Shown here piece after piece: positions 38,101 to 52,710 of a stretch of 64,000 nt of DNA. The notes beneath the pieces were generated by a model. The model was not told the origin of the DNA. It worked only from the letters and a program-made list of their open reading frames with translations, and did not search any database. Every line of letters begins with the position of its first letter. Within the stretch, counting starts at the first letter, position 1. The translations under genes were made by a program, and so were the position numbers. The stretch is from Lineus longissimus (lineage: Eukaryota > Nemertea > Pilidiophora > Heteronemertea > Lineidae), in the NCBI RefSeq assembly GCF_910592395.1, contig NC_088308.1, positions 2,792,001 to 2,856,000 on the forward strand, read 5' to 3'.

Positions 38101-40778
38101 TTAATTATTTCCATGGTAACCAACAGAAATTTCTGGTGATCTAATATATCAGGATTATGGGAGTTTCTTCCGGGTTTCCATCAAATGGAATGGTCCACAA
38201 CCCCAAATGGACTTCCGATAGCAGGGTAGTAGTCATAAAATGACAAAAGTGTATATTCCCAAAAATTTCGTAAACATTATCAGGTTTACAGATGCAAACT
38301 AATTTTACCGAATTCCAGATAAATGACCTCTAATAATCTGAATAATGCATACAGATCTACATTTCCTGATGATTCTATTCATACAGAATTTGATAAATCA
38401 AAGTTTCCTCACAATAATTTGATAACATGATAAGATCAAACCAATAGAATAATCCATCGCCATGGTTATGGATTTCCCGCGGACACATTGTATCGGCAAC
38501 GCATCTGAAGAATAAAAACAGCAATGCTATTTTTCGCCACGGCCCTAATTAGGCGAGTTGAATAGAATTCTGGTGTCTTTTACAAAATATGGTCTTCCTA
38601 TTTAACACATAGTCACATATGCTCTGAAAGACTGTTACTAATTAACTGCGGATTCAAACTTGCTCACAAAATTCCCCCCATACAGCAGATCTATGGTTAC
38701 CATGGAAACCGGCAAATCCAACGATGTCAACTGTATATTGGTGGCGAGTAGGATGAAAAACCATCATTTGGAAGGATGGAAGCAGAGGTTGAGAAATCCC
38801 GAGTGTGTGTTCCATAACGTTTTAGTAGATAGGTTTGGGCCGTAATCATCAACTAGACTGTTAGATATTCAGTGCAGGCACAATGACTTCTATTCTCTGA
38901 TGTGCGATATCAAATGTCGTGCCATCCCCTAGTATTATAGTGGATCGAGTGATCTTCGCGACCGCCTTATTTTCACCTTTTTTTTGTAAAATGTTTGTGA
39001 ATTTCTATTGCATGATCCTGTAACGCGTTAGCCATAGATGTGATCAGCAAACCCTTTCTACAATTTCTTTCTTGGGTGTATAAAGCATTGCCATCTGTGC
39101 ACAACTATCTGTCACTTGATCCGTCAACAGCAACGGGCAAGAACTGAACTGAAAACTTCAAGTGCTGCCATCTGCATGTCCTAGGCTAAATTTTAGAATC
39201 ATCAAACTTCTGCATTTTGAATCGGAATCGAGGTCAGTTCGTGGAATTGGCATGATTGCTCTAATTTTGCCATTTAGAATGTTAGAAGAGGATAAGTTCA
39301 TCCGTTTTGAGTGGTCCTTTTGTCATTCATGTGCATGTGCAGTGTTATGAATGATAATCATAAATTGCTGCCATTTGCTGAATCATCACCATTATATTTC
39401 CTTTTTAAAAGTCGATTATAGGCGGATGTTCTCTATTCAAAATGCCCCCATCTGCATGAGGTGAATCCAGAAGCTAGTTGTTCTTTTCTCAGCTCTTTGA
39501 TAATGACCACGTCATAAAAGACTAAAATCTTTAGATGAACTACTAGCATGCCGAAGCCTTGTGTGTCGAGATGACCATTGACTGGCCCAGTGAAATGATG
39601 TGCCCCGACTGATTCCCTGATTGACTTTCCTATTTTCATATTCAGCCCACTGTGATACTCTACCTTTATGTCACAAGGGCTGCCTGGTAAAATGAATGAA
39701 CCCTCCAATGAAAAGTGCCCCCTTATGAGGCTCAGAGGCAGGTGATGGACTTGCAGATAGAACAATCCCGTCATCTATCATCTTCATTACCAAGCTAATC
39801 CCCTGGGTATGGATTCATTTTATGTGTTGTTTGAAGCAATGGGCCTCTAATTATCTATCTGATGTACTCAGATTGCATTGGCAATTTCACCTGGCTTGGA
39901 TCCCTGCTACTAAAGAGCAAGACAAGAAGCAGGAGGTTTACCTGGGTAGGCATAGGATACATTTCACAGGTAGAGAGAGGGCAGCCATCAGAACTGGCAG
40001 CTGGAAATGGCTTCAACTGAAATGAACCACCCAACATAACATACCCAACATACACTACTGTCGGTTTGTTCTAGAATATAACTGATGTTTCCCAAGGCTA
40101 TTCCCATATACTTCTGACATCTGCTTCAACTATAAATTTTGTACCTATCCCTGTTTCTTTGCCAAAGGTCTCAAGTAACAATCACAATCTAGCATCTAAT
40201 CCCTCCATCCATCATTTCTATCTTTCCACTAAGCAACAGAATCCTACCTCTGTCATATATCATGGTACTAGCCAACAGTGCAAGTTTAGGATCTTGACCT
40301 TGACCCTTATTCTTCAGATCCCCCAAGATGCATGTCACAAGATCAGTGCAAAAGCCACCCCCTCCCTCCCCAAAGAGGCAGCAAGGATAAGAGCTACAAC
40401 ATTTTTGGATGGCAGAAACTATCACCTCATGTCCACGATTGCAGTTGATCCAAGCCGACGGCCTTTGCTGGTAAACTGATCAGCAGCTTCAACTTCAGAG
40501 AGACATTCTTGTCATTCTTTACCAGTATCCATCAGAAAAATAGCCAACATGGCTGGCGATTTATCACTTTTATCAGCTTTTTGCTTTCAGACATGATGTA
40601 TCTCTATGTAGCCCACATGGTGCATAACTAAATGAATTTTCTTTAGAAGTAACATATGTATTGGTATATATAAGTGTACAGCTGCATTTTACAAATTTGG
40701 GGTGAATTGAACCTGACTTTCATCCCCAGACTGTACATTGACCAGTTGCAAGCGAAGATAACAATGACAAGCTTTTAG

Positions 40779-41072
40779 CAATTATCAGGAGATGTAAATC
40801 AACTGGCGACAGCTATACCAATCAGCAAGTTAACTGATGAGAAATGCTTTGAATACAGGCAACCATTAACCACCAAGTTGTATTGGCATTATTTAGCTGG
40901 TAACAAGGAGTTGGTCATCAGGGGTGGGCGACATCAGAGAATGACCCTCCACCAGTTTATAACCAAATTGAAAAAGTTTTACATCCAAACAGATTGGCCA
41001 TCGAGGCAAAAGTTTGATACATTCGTTGATTGGATAATCAGCCAGTACAATTTGAGTACTCAAGAGCCATAG
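40779..41072 (+). other. Unrecognised plus-strand open frame, possible exon or transposon relic
   Basis: The frame is open from just after a TAG at 40776 to a TAG at 41070, about 97 codons. Its translation looks more protein-like than other frames here: a mixed polar/hydrophobic sequence with segments such as LYWHYLAGNKELVIRGG and FDTFVDWIISQYNL, several Trp and amphipathic helical spacing. No ATG begins the frame near its 5' end, and TTTTAG directly before it could be an acceptor, so it could be an exon of a plus-strand gene or the decayed end of a transposable-element ORF. I do not recognise a family. It lies in antisense inside an RBFOX intron. Confidence 0.3.
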
Positions 41073-44000
41073 TATAGTAACCCATTTACTAACTCTTAAG
41101 TTATCTATCTAAACATTTCTACCATTAACTAAATAAACTAGCAATCTAATAACATTGCAACAATATGCCACTTATTCGCTGGAGAATTATTAACTGGTCA
41201 TACTAATATTGTTTCTTTGAAGGTACCAACATACAAACACTGGTGACAAACTTGGTGAGATATTTAACCAAAGCCTCTTGATATTGTACAACTGTCTGCT
41301 TCAGTGTTTTCAAGCCTCTCAAGACCAAGCTAAGTATCCCGCATAAAAATATGAACGACAAAAATATCGGCCACTAAAAGACAAACCATACCTTCAACAT
41401 TATGAAATCCTGCTGATCAACTCTGGCCGCTGCTCCTTTCAAAAATGTGTAGTGAACAAACTGACAAACTTTCAAAACTTCTTGCAGGAAACTAACAAGA
41501 TGGCCTATCCACAGAATAGACAAAGCAACTGTGGTTCACAGTTCAGACTGTAAATGTTGCAGATGATTGTGATACAGAAATAGTACCCCATTATCCACTG
41601 TTTAGCATGTGTCTAAACATAAAACAAAGTCAGGAACTATTTTGGGAACTTTTAGATAGGTTGAGCAGTTTGGAAAGGTTTCATATGAAAACATAAATCA
41701 CTTACTATCAGTGCTGGTGATACTGAGACATGAGCAGTCATCTGAAACACTTTTCAATATTTTTACCTGGGTACGCCAATTTTCTGATCCAACAGACTAC
41801 GGTATTGAGAAGTAGGCCTATTATTAACTTTGGTCAAAAATGTCATACACTAAGACACGCATATTAGGCCCAATTTAGCTTGAATCAGACAAGGTATCCA
41901 AGCAATTTGATGGCATCTGATTCAGCAATATCGTAGGAGTTTTACCTGAGATTGATGCTTCACTGAAAGACTGCATCATCATAGGGTACCAAATGTTCAA
42001 GGCTACTGGCTTTTTTGGAAAAAGCTCATCAAATTGACTGGGATTTATAGGGAAAGATCTCAGAGCACTGAATGAATATTTGAGGGATGGATTGGTTTAA
42101 AGATTGTAGCAACTTACTTCAGACAATGAGACATCTGGGTCAGTCAACTAGGAGCAATTTAGTAGTGTTGCAGTGCACTCACATCTATGTTTTGTGAAGA
42201 GTTAATTAGCTCTGCCAATTAGAGAATCTGAATTTCAAATTTGAAAAGAACAAGTTTTGAACCCGACAGAAGTTGGGTTTGTCACATCACAAGGAATGTT
42301 AATTGACAGCTTTTTAAAAACTTGTAGACTACATTTCCATTTTGACCAATTAACTCTGGCGTTTTTGATAATTACTCAAAATAAGACAGTCATTTCTCAT
42401 TAGATGGACTGCTTCACCCGCCCTTCTCCCCAATTATGAAATAAAAGCAGCGATAAACAATTAACACCAATTTTCACCAATTTCATTATACAAAGGGATG
42501 TTACCAACTCAATGAAAGGAAATCATGAAGAATTCGGTAACAAAAATAAAAATGTGACAATTGGGCTATACCGACATTTCTACCATTTGCCTTCAATCAA
42601 AGTTCTGGATGCACTTTGGTGTATTACTCCTTCCATCATTATAACTCTTTCCCGCTCCATTTCTGTCATTTTGATATCATTTTGTGAGTTGTCTTGCTCA
42701 ATGTCACAAGAAACATAGTCACACTCTCCCAGCAAGTGTTGCAAAACGATGTCGGGATGATATTCATTTTGAGGCATTTCTGAAGAAACCTGGTGATTCT
42801 CACAAAGCTTCAGGCAATGCAAGGCGTAATGGCTATTCCTGATGTCTCCCAAGAGGAAACATTATTTCCAGCGTCTTCTACCCTGACATCTTCATGGAGA
42901 ATCAATACCATCAAGAGCCTACAGCATGGTGTTGAGGTTCTGCCACGATCGGGCTGGTACAGCTGTCCATGCATTAATCTATGAAAACTGGCACGTGAAG
43001 TACTCCTCAAACAAATGAAACTGGAGTAATAAACGGATCAACTGGGAGACTTAAGAAATGGTGTTTGGAGAGGGAACACAGCAAAGCTGTAAAATAAATT
43101 ACGAACAGTCTAATCATCTTGGACCCAACTGCTATAACACTAACAGCCCTGCAGAGCCAGCAAAATCAACTTGACTAGCAATGTTGGCAAGAAAGGACTT
43201 CTCCAGCTCCAGAATCTAATCTAAATGTGGACTTCTTTACTACTAGTTCCTTTCTGGATGGAAGGTGTTAATGTTTTAACTAGCAGTGACTAAGCCCTGA
43301 CCCATAACACTCAGAATGACCCATCGCCAACATCCTCTGGGTGACTAACTTTATACAGAATGTAGCCTACACTACACAATCAGAGTGTGTAAGTACTGGG
43401 TTACCAGTATCTGATCAAGCCAGCAAAATGGACAGAGATCCCACCATCTCCCCCTCCAGTATATGGCCGGTACAGTACCAGGAGTTACTGATTAATCAGC
43501 ACTGGAGGACAAACTGTGCTGGAGGACGAAGGTGATGACGAAACAAGGGGTTCAAAGTGGCAACCCTTTCATTTGAGTTGGACACAGCACTTCATATTTG
43601 TGATTGGGCCTGGATCAAGGACTGGTCATTTTCATCTGCTGCACCTAAGACTGTGACTCAGCAGGTCAATGGGCCACATCACGAAGACTACTGGTGCTAA
43701 TGCTTTACAATCAGCTCAAGCCTTGTCAAGATGTCATCTGCTATACTTCCGCTGCAAATTGACTCTGATGAAAGACCAAGGTCATGCAACCAACATAGGT
43801 CAAGGTATAACCAAAACAATATCAATCATGTTGAACATCATCATATCAATCAGCCAACCGCAAAGGAATCTCCCATTGTGCACAATGCCCACATGAATAG
43901 GCGCACAAGTACCATGATATTTTCAATTGTGTCCATCCTGGCATGACCAGGGAATGATTGGAAGGGCGGGTTGCACGCGAATGCCACACTTATCGGCGAT

Positions 44001-44747
44001 CAACTCGCTAGTCCATAAAAGTGTGAAAGTTTGACTGTCTGACAATCGTGATGCAGAAGGAGTCATTTCACTATTCCCATCAAGGACTGTTTTTGAGGGG
44101 AAAGGAGCTAGCATTGTATTTGTACCCTCATTTGATTGGTTGATACTATCATATATGATACACGTCACCAGATGACATTCAAACTCCCTGCACATAAATC
44201 GCATTCTGAATGGTCAGTGGTGATCTGCTTGCCCAAGGACTCAATACACATTCTAGGTGAATAATTCAACTCCAATGAAGATATAGATGTTTTGTTTTTA
44301 CTCTGCAATAGGAAGGTAAGCAATTTTAGAAGGAGGATGTAGCTTACAAGAAGATAACAGAAAACATCCGATATCAGGATTTCCTGAGGATCTTAGCTTT
44401 GAAAGCAAAGCCGCAATCACACTCAAAGCGCTACTGATAAACGACCGTTTAAAAACTACAGGATAAATCTACAACACATAGTGAACAGAGTAGAACATCC
44501 CGCAAGCCAAGGCTGAATAGATGCATTCTACAGCTGGACATGGGCTGGCGTAATGCTCTGTAATGTAACCTAGACTACCAATGTACAGCTATAGTGTTGT
44601 AGCTACAGTCAATATGCTACAGTACACTAAACAGGATACATCATCTGAGGTCATATCCCATCCCGGGATGTTCTAGATAAACAAAACCAAATTACATACG
44701 ATTACAGAACAGAATACATATAATTTGCGGGGAAAATTGGCAATTAC

Positions 44748-44810
44748 CATCGGATGGTGATGCGGGATGTGCCCATTGATGGGCGCCGGAGGAAGAAACT
44801 GTACCATCAT
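44748..44810 (-). CDS. Rbfox: RBFOX coding exon 1: start codon exon
   Basis: This exon encodes 21 residues: MMVQFLPPAPINGHIPHHHP then Met, ending at a GTAATT donor in phase 0 that joins to HMVQNQ of exon 2. An in-frame TGA 24 nt above the first ATG supports translation starting here. The NGxIP motif followed by His/Pro resembles the PQNGIPAEY stretch of vertebrate Fox N-termini. Two adjacent ATG codons could both serve as start. The 5' UTR extends upstream for an unknown distance; a pyrimidine-containing stretch before ATGAG around 44830 could instead be an acceptor, making this an internal exon. No longer open frame covered it, so it was found by splice phase and similarity. Confidence 0.78.
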
Positions 44811-46288
44811 CTTTTTGGTCCTCCCGTCTTCTCATGAACGAGACAGCATCAGAAATCAACTCATCTACTCGTACACGAGAGCCGTTTGTGACAAATCATG
44901 TGAATTAAACTAATAGGCGACTGGCCATACATTTACATGACAATGAGTTGGCCATATGCAATGGACAAGTACCAGCAGTGCCGCTATCGGCCGTGTGTGT
45001 AGTTCATCATAACTGTACGATGAAGCGAGTCAATTCAATGTAAAAATGAAAACTGTACGATAATTATCAAAAGGCAAACTATCTGAATAAAAGGCCGCAG
45101 ACAACAGCTGTGTGGCTTTATGAAACGTTGAGTTATGAGGAGGTTTTGCAAAACAAAATGTGCCACACATTTTGCTATAAAAAGATAGCAATAATTGTCA
45201 TGGTTACTGTTTGCAATGCGCAAATCAATTGACCTGAATAAGAAAATTGCTTCACCATGATTATTTTTGGCATTCTGACCAGGAATCTCAGGACTCGGTC
45301 ACCAACAGCTGACAAAGTGTGAAGAAACAGCCAAGGTCATGAGTAATCATGAATTGATATAAGCCCAGGATTTAGGCTATCTCATCCAGGACTATCTAGG
45401 CATACCATCCATGGTTGGGTTTCCTGATAGCAACATGATAAGAAATGGTTCAGTGAGTGCAGGCCTTCATTCCAGGATGGGGATGATGTTACATAAGTCT
45501 AATCATAAGAGGATAAGAGGATTACCATTCCTTCAGAGCTGTGGCGGTGGGATCATCTTTTCCCTCCAATTTCCAACTCATAGGCCTTTTTACTATTAAT
45601 ACATCAAAAATGTTAGGTATAAGCTGTGACCTAGCACATTTCTTATGTCCCTTTTACTTTGCCCAAACACATTTTAAAAAGCAACATACAGTCCTTTTTC
45701 AAAAAGTCACCAAAAGTATGAAAAACAATGGAAACTGATGGAAGGAGAACAGCTATGAGCTAGCTCATGAAAACAATTTTAAAGTTAGCAGGGATAGGCT
45801 GATATGGCAAAGCTTTTGGCATTACTTTGATCACCCCATTCAATCATTGTCCTGGTACCAGATGGTAACTGATTATCAACTTTTTTCTATAGTAATGAAC
45901 TGCATCAAACATTTAATGAGAATGCTTAGTAAGTTTCTACAACTTCTCAAAAGTTTTAACCTGGCCAAAGCAACAATGTGACTGAGTAATGGATTTCACA
46001 AGAAGTAGGCTATACTGGTGCTCTGAACATCCCTTCCATGCTTCTGTATATGAACAGTAGTGAAATACATGGGATGTGATCGTGTTGATTGGGGAACCAT
46101 GATACAAACTAACTAGGCCAACTGCTCAGGCTTTTGAGAGAAAGTTTAAGACAAAACTTACCGGTAACAAACCCTTAGCAAGAGGTGTAGGCCACATTGT
46201 TCCTGGCTTTAGGTACTGCATCAAATTGCTATAATTCTCCAGGATTGCGGTTTAAATGTGAAATGAAAACTCTGAGAAACTTATCTTC

Positions 46289-46298
46289 AAGATGGCGG
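46289..46298 (+). promoter_or_regulatory. YY1-like motif AAGATGGCGG
   Basis: Matches the core of the YY1 recognition sequence that often sits just downstream of transcription starts in animals. Single motif; no TATA or initiator context was established. Confidence 0.25.
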
Positions 46299-47725
46299 AG
46301 TGAACGGATGCAGACTTATGTGTAACCTGAGATAAGCAACTCCAGCAAGTCAAGAGGTCAGAGGTCGAATGCAGAAACTTGAGCTGTGGTTTGCTATCTC
46401 TCTAGCCAGTAGGGTGTCTATCACTCAATATGGAAGCTGTTAGCTTTCCTTATAAAGTGATTGGGCCGGCCCTTATCTGAGCTTATAGTACTGGCTATGC
46501 AAATTACTTTGTTTTTGGAGCTGTGATGCATGCCACAGATGTTTTCACTTAGCTTGTGGCGTGTCTATAAGAAACAAAGGAGGCAGTGTATATTCCTTCA
46601 GTAGAAGAAGGCACTGTTCATTCTCACCTATAAACATATTAAAAAGATCAACAATTCTAATTTACTGATGGTAGCAAGACAAGGTTCATCAAAAGCAATG
46701 AACATAAGTGAAAAGTCTGTCATTACATACTACACCCAGTGGAGAGAGACAATGGATCTAAGAAATTTCTATGATGCTGTTGAAAGTGTTTTGCAGCAGT
46801 TCTGACACGATTGGACATAAGAAATCTGGGCCTATCTTGATACTTTGATGTAGGCCTATCTCAAATTGATCTTTGCAGTGCACTAGGTCTACCTCAGGTT
46901 TAGATAGAACTGGGTTACCTTTATAGGCCTATGGTGTGAAAAGAGGACATAGTTTTCCCATCCTGATTTTTGGCTTCTAACAAAACTTACTGTAAACGCC
47001 TTTATTTTTGCCAGTTTTTGTGTCTCACCACAAGGCCTGGTTGTAAAGTAATTTGCTAATGGTTTTCCAATTGCAATGTTCGTTTCTAATGTACTAGGCT
47101 AAATATCAAAAATAAAAGCAAGTAAAATTTAGGGCAGGACAACTCAAGGGGTTTACAGTACCTCATAGCTTTACGTCTACATGTCAAAAGGAACAGTAAT
47201 AACTATTACACCAAGGTAATGCTTTATTCATATTCACAGCCTGAGCAAAATGAGAGCTTTATTATTGTTAGGTTTCCATCTTTATTAGTAACAGATGTGG
47301 AAGTATATACAATATTCTACAGATACATTCCAACAAGATAAACCAATTCTTTCATATCCAAAAGACCTGAATTGCGCATCTCAGGGGCATCTCACAGGGT
47401 GCACCAGACCATGAAATTGACCATGCATTTTGGAAAGCACTAGGAATTTTGATGAGAAATGCGGGGTATGCCCCCTCGTCTTCCAGCTCCTGCTAATCAA
47501 CCAGGGCTCCTTGGAGATATTTCTCAGATATGAAGACATGAAAATTCCCTCGGAAACTAATCCAGTGGGGTTATAATTGGCATCGAATACAAACCAGAGT
47601 GATATGCACTATCACTGAAGCGAACGCTGAAGAATTTCGACCCACACTGCCACAGACTTCTTCTTTATTTGTACTCTTCATACCTGTGGACTGAGGAAGA
47701 TAATTTTATATGCAAAACTTTCACA

Positions 47726-47737
47726 GGGGGGGGGGGG
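47726..47737 (+). repeat. Poly-G tract
   Basis: Twelve consecutive G. It could be a real homopolymer or a sequencing artefact. Confidence 0.8.
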
Positions 47738-50700
47738 TCTCTTAAGTGACAGGTCACAATTATTACCAATGCGCTCATGTGTGTCATGACTATCTCACAT
47801 CAACAAATCATTTCACCTAAAAAATTGATTAAGATTTAAGACCGACTATTATACTATGTATTAATTGGTATCACAGAATAATTTATTTGTGATAGAAATA
47901 CCAGATCCAACCAAAAGCCAGGATCTGCACAGCTGCATGCAACTCCATCTATGCTATGGGTATACAATGTATTCATTTAGATGCACTGCTGGTACTGCCA
48001 TCTATCATTATTCCAACGAGATTGCAGTCACAACATCTCTGATGCAGACAGATTACTCAAAAGAATAGATGCTGGGCGCATTCTTTTTTGCTTTAGGGTC
48101 GTTTTGATTATAATTCAAGCAAGAAAGTCATTTGACACTCACCCAAATTGAATCACTGATAATGTCCCATTCCATCTCATCATCTGATGGATAAACATTT
48201 TGCCTCTTCTCAAATACTGGATACATTTTGTGCATTTAGTAAAAATATATCTCCTTATTCCTTTTACTGTCCAGCTAGCATCTCATTTCACAAACATTGG
48301 TAGCATTTGGCAGAAAGGAGAAACAATGTATTTGAATATCCCCACAAAAACTCATTTCCTTGCACACAGACAGGTGAATTGGTGTGTTGCTATTTTTAGA
48401 CCAGTAGCAGACGAACTGGGGCACATCTAAAATGTGACAGTGATACAAAATATCACAACTGGCACACAGACCCACCTTTGTGAAATTATCATTAGAAGGG
48501 TACATGTACTGTAGCTTGCAATAGCAGGGCAGGGCCTTGGGTTTTAACCCTTTGAATAAATACGACCACTAGTTGATTTTCAAGGCCATTATTTGCAAAG
48601 GCCCAATTTTCAGACAAAAAAAGTGTCTTCTTCTTAGCTTTCACTCTCAATGATGATATTGCATTTCAGTTTCTATTTAATGTCAATAAAGCACCTATTT
48701 CAGAGATGATTATCTGACAAAACCATGTAACCATATATTGGATTATGTAACAAGTATGCAGTTTTGAAATAAAATACCTCTTCAACAAGAACAAGGTCTT
48801 GAGGACAGAAAGAAATAGATCTTCCAAGGACGCATCCTTAAATGGTACAAGTCTTGTTGGTATTACATGTAAATTACAACTGTTCAGTCTGCATTAGATA
48901 ATATTCTTAAAGGTTTAGGGCTATATAAACAGCACATTCAAATCTTTCCTCAGTCAACATACATTCCTTTTTATCAAACAGCCTGGAATACAAAATAACA
49001 GTCCAAAGAGGATGGTACTGATCAACTTTCATTGTCCACAGCTGAACTTTTGGCCCTCCTCTAGAAGGACGGATAGGAGGGATCATCCTTTGTATTGTGC
49101 TGTGAAGGACCAGTTCTATGTGTACACTACAATATGAATATAAGACAAGACCATTTTTTCAAGTGATTAAAAGCATCAAGGATCAAGGATGAAGAGATAA
49201 TTCACCAACTGTTGACATTACATTTTTACCTTAAATGTAAGAAAAACAAATATGAAAGAAATGATGCAAAGTAATACCTTTACCTTCAGAAGAGTTGTTG
49301 GTGATATGTTGTGCTCTCTTGGTGGCACAACAGCCATGAGTTTCATTCCTAATTCAGGCATTTTGTCCCAAATATCCTCCAAGAAACAACGGAATAAACG
49401 TCCTCTAGAGTATCAAATGATGGATGTGACAAAACAAAAGATCCAAAAGAAACACCAAGATGCTCAGTGCAAACCTTCTTATTGTACACTGGGGAATCTC
49501 CAAATGGTTCACTATTTAAACAGAATGAATCACACAATTATCAAGTCCCAAAGTTGCGAAACTTTGAGTTAAATTGATGCACAAAATGATGGGACAAGAA
49601 CAAGGTATTTGTTCTGTCAGATCCAATATAACTAACTCTGTGGTTTGAATTAAACTGACTTTGCAAGAACGAATTTCTCAGTACCAGTATCTGCCAGTGT
49701 TACGATGACAGTGTTATACACATGGACACACTGTGACTCAGAGAACAAAGGCTGTACATCCACAACCCACAGTCCTGCATGCGCTACCGCCTCCAGGTCC
49801 AGGTCCGACAACACATGGCAGCTCTTTAAACGGACTATTCAAACCTACTCATGCGAGAGACAATAGCCACGATTAGACAATAATCTTCCGATTTCTGTGT
49901 CTCACAGTCAGAATCCCGCCCTGACAAAGAAGCACAGATTGTGAACAACTTATAAGGAATTTGATGATGCCATTTTGTATAGAAGTTCGTATTAAGTAAA
50001 TATTTAAAAGCACATCTTGTGCAAGTATTGGTCATGTAAATACAAATACCTTTGTTCCTTCAAGTAGACAAGCGTGGGTAGTTCAAGTTAGACAATGTTA
50101 CATGCAAGAGAATATAAATTTAGATCTGAGGAGCCCAATCCTAAGTATCAGACCTACACAAAGAATATATACAGAAAGTGCAAACTTGATTTAAATCTTG
50201 TCTCTGTAACTGTCACAACCAAGTAGAAAATCCATTTGAATTAAACTATTAGCTGGTATATCAAAGAGAAACAACTCTGTAACAATTTAATGTAGCACCT
50301 AATCAGAGCCTAACAGGTCTGAGCATGATTCAAACGGCCATGATTGAGATCTTGTTCCATCTCTCATTAAAATCGTGTTCCTAATTGGACCTCAATTACA
50401 AAATGCAAATGTAAGACTGGTATCATTATCAAGGACCAATTAAATAATAAGCTTGTAATACTGGACAATGGCCTCGGAACAATACCTTTAAATATAACAG
50501 AGTTGGTCCTTGTCTAAAAGACCACCTCACTAATCAATTGGAAATGCAGTTTGACCAGGTGCACTTTCTAGCATTTGTCTGAAATATTCTCATTGTATCT
50601 CTGGATTGCAATATCTTTTATCACAATGGTCTTCTTGGACAAAGCTTGTACAATCTGAGCACACTCTCTTGTTTTGACAAGGACAACTGGACTATTGGAT

Positions 50701-52639
50701 TGTGGCTATCAAGTATTCAACAGTGTTTACTTATGCATTTAATAGTACAATACTAAACTAAATATATACTTAAATTGCTGAGTACACAGCTCTTCACAAA
50801 TGTCATCAATGTCTCAAGAATACATTGCCTGGTATATTTTCATATTGCACCTCAGGGCTATTATGTGTTTCTCATTGATAAGTTGTTTATCTCACAAATA
50901 CCAATCATGTCCAGACATAGGGACATTTCATCCATATGGATTGCTCCCTGAAGCAATTGAATGTGCTCTGAATCTGAATTTGATACAAACATTTTGCCAC
51001 TAACATTTGCAAGGTTTACAAAGCTATTTTAGCTAAAAGATCTGCTAGATTCCAGCCATCTATTGTAGACAACAACAGTTTCAAATGCAACATGATAATA
51101 TGATCAAGCACAACTTTTGCTCACTCACAATTAATTCTTTCACATGAGCCATTGACCCTTCCCCACATTGCTACAAAGTTGGCAATCATAATATCAACCA
51201 CCTGTTTGAGTGTGAAATATGTAGATGACTATTCATTGGTTTGTGGAGGTGTCACCATCCTAATACCACAGACCTAGCCATTAAACAGAGGGAAAGTATT
51301 TATCACACATACAAATCATGCCTCAACCCTGGGAACCATATTTGTACATGTAATTGGTCCGTTAGCAATTACCAACAATTCTGATCAAGTTATGCAAATT
51401 CACAACACATGGTGCAAATGCTAACTAATTCAATAAGGTCCTATTCATGATTAAAGTGTATCCCTGTTGAATCAGTTGATCATGACAACGACTAAAGTTA
51501 AGATCAATCCTTCGCATAACTACAAAATGTAGGCCTATCCCAAAGTATGGCCGTACCTTGAGGGGCACAGTCCCCCTGAATCACAGAAAAACAGGTTTGG
51601 AACAACACACGCTCCTCTGATCAAAATCCTTCAGATACCCCTGCGCAGAATACATTAGAGGGGCCAATTGAACCACAGCCCTCCCCGGTGCCTGACTGCA
51701 CCTCTCGAGGCCTTTTCAGACAATTGGTAAATTGACAGAGATGAATTTAAAGAGCAATAGCCCAAAACTTATAAATGTTCAATTCTGGTCTATGCCATGG
51801 CAACAAATTCTCCAAACCGCCCAATATGACATTAAGATCCAAATAATTCATCATCATTTGACATCAATCTAGATTTAGGAAGTGGAATCACCCATCATAG
51901 GACACAAGGACATTTTGAGCACAGGATTGGGACATATGATTTATCAAGCTTGAAACCTGGTTGGCCATGTTGTATATAATAGATGAAGGTGAATGGTAAT
52001 TTAAACTCGGAAGATTGATAATGTCCACAAAGAATTTATTGGAAAACACAAAATCATGTGTCATATAACTGAATCTAATCTCAAATCTAATTTCTCACAA
52101 AATTAGGCTTTTTTGTAACCGGTTAAGATTTTAACTATGAAATAAAGCTCATAAAAAACTTTGTGTTGAGTTGAGAGACTGAGACCTGGATCCTCAGACA
52201 GAGGATAGACAAGTATGGTGCTGCCTATTCAACTATACAGAGTTGCCCCAATGGCCATAGACATGATTTATTGGGACCTTCGAACAGCAAGTAATGACAA
52301 CACAATTGCTGGGTATAAAACCAGTTCCTCTCATCCTTGCAAGAGGCTTATGATTGACAGGAAGGACGATACCCAATAGTACATCACCTAGCCTACTGAC
52401 CAGTGGGCAACCTTCACAGGATTATAGTGATGACATTTGCTTAGGGTGTCCATTACTGAGTCAATATCGATGCTTTGATTGAATGACAATGATATTGATA
52501 GAGGGGGCAGAATCAATTTTGAAAGGACAGGGCTAAAGGCAAAAGGGTTTGTAGTGGCCAGAAGCTAAAGGCTAGTTCATTATTCAAATTTGTTCAACCA
52601 TTGTGTATCATTTGGGTTGCCACAGTCTTGATTTTCAGT

Positions 52640-52710
52640 CTGAACATCATGGGTTTGAGAACTGAAAGGCACACCGCTTGTCATTCTGGGCAAATCAGTT
52701 TATTTCTGGA
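52640..52710 (+). mobile_element. Possible SINE fragment
   Basis: CATGGGTTTGAGAACTG resembles a decayed B box, and it is followed by a TCATTCTGGGCAAATCAGTTTA segment of the kind seen in the bodies of tRNA-derived SINEs. There is no clear A box. Weak call. Confidence 0.3.

Larger units (their letters stand above)
32040..44747 (-). other. Rbfox: RBFOX intron between exons 1 and 2
   Basis: A 12.7-kb intron with GTAATT at 44747 and TTTTGCAG at 32040. It holds MITE copy 2 (34451-34673), a 20-bp-scale duplication at 33155-33195, an AGGG run at 35161-35174 and an unexplained plus-strand open frame at 40779-41072. Nothing else could be recognised. Confidence 0.75.
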
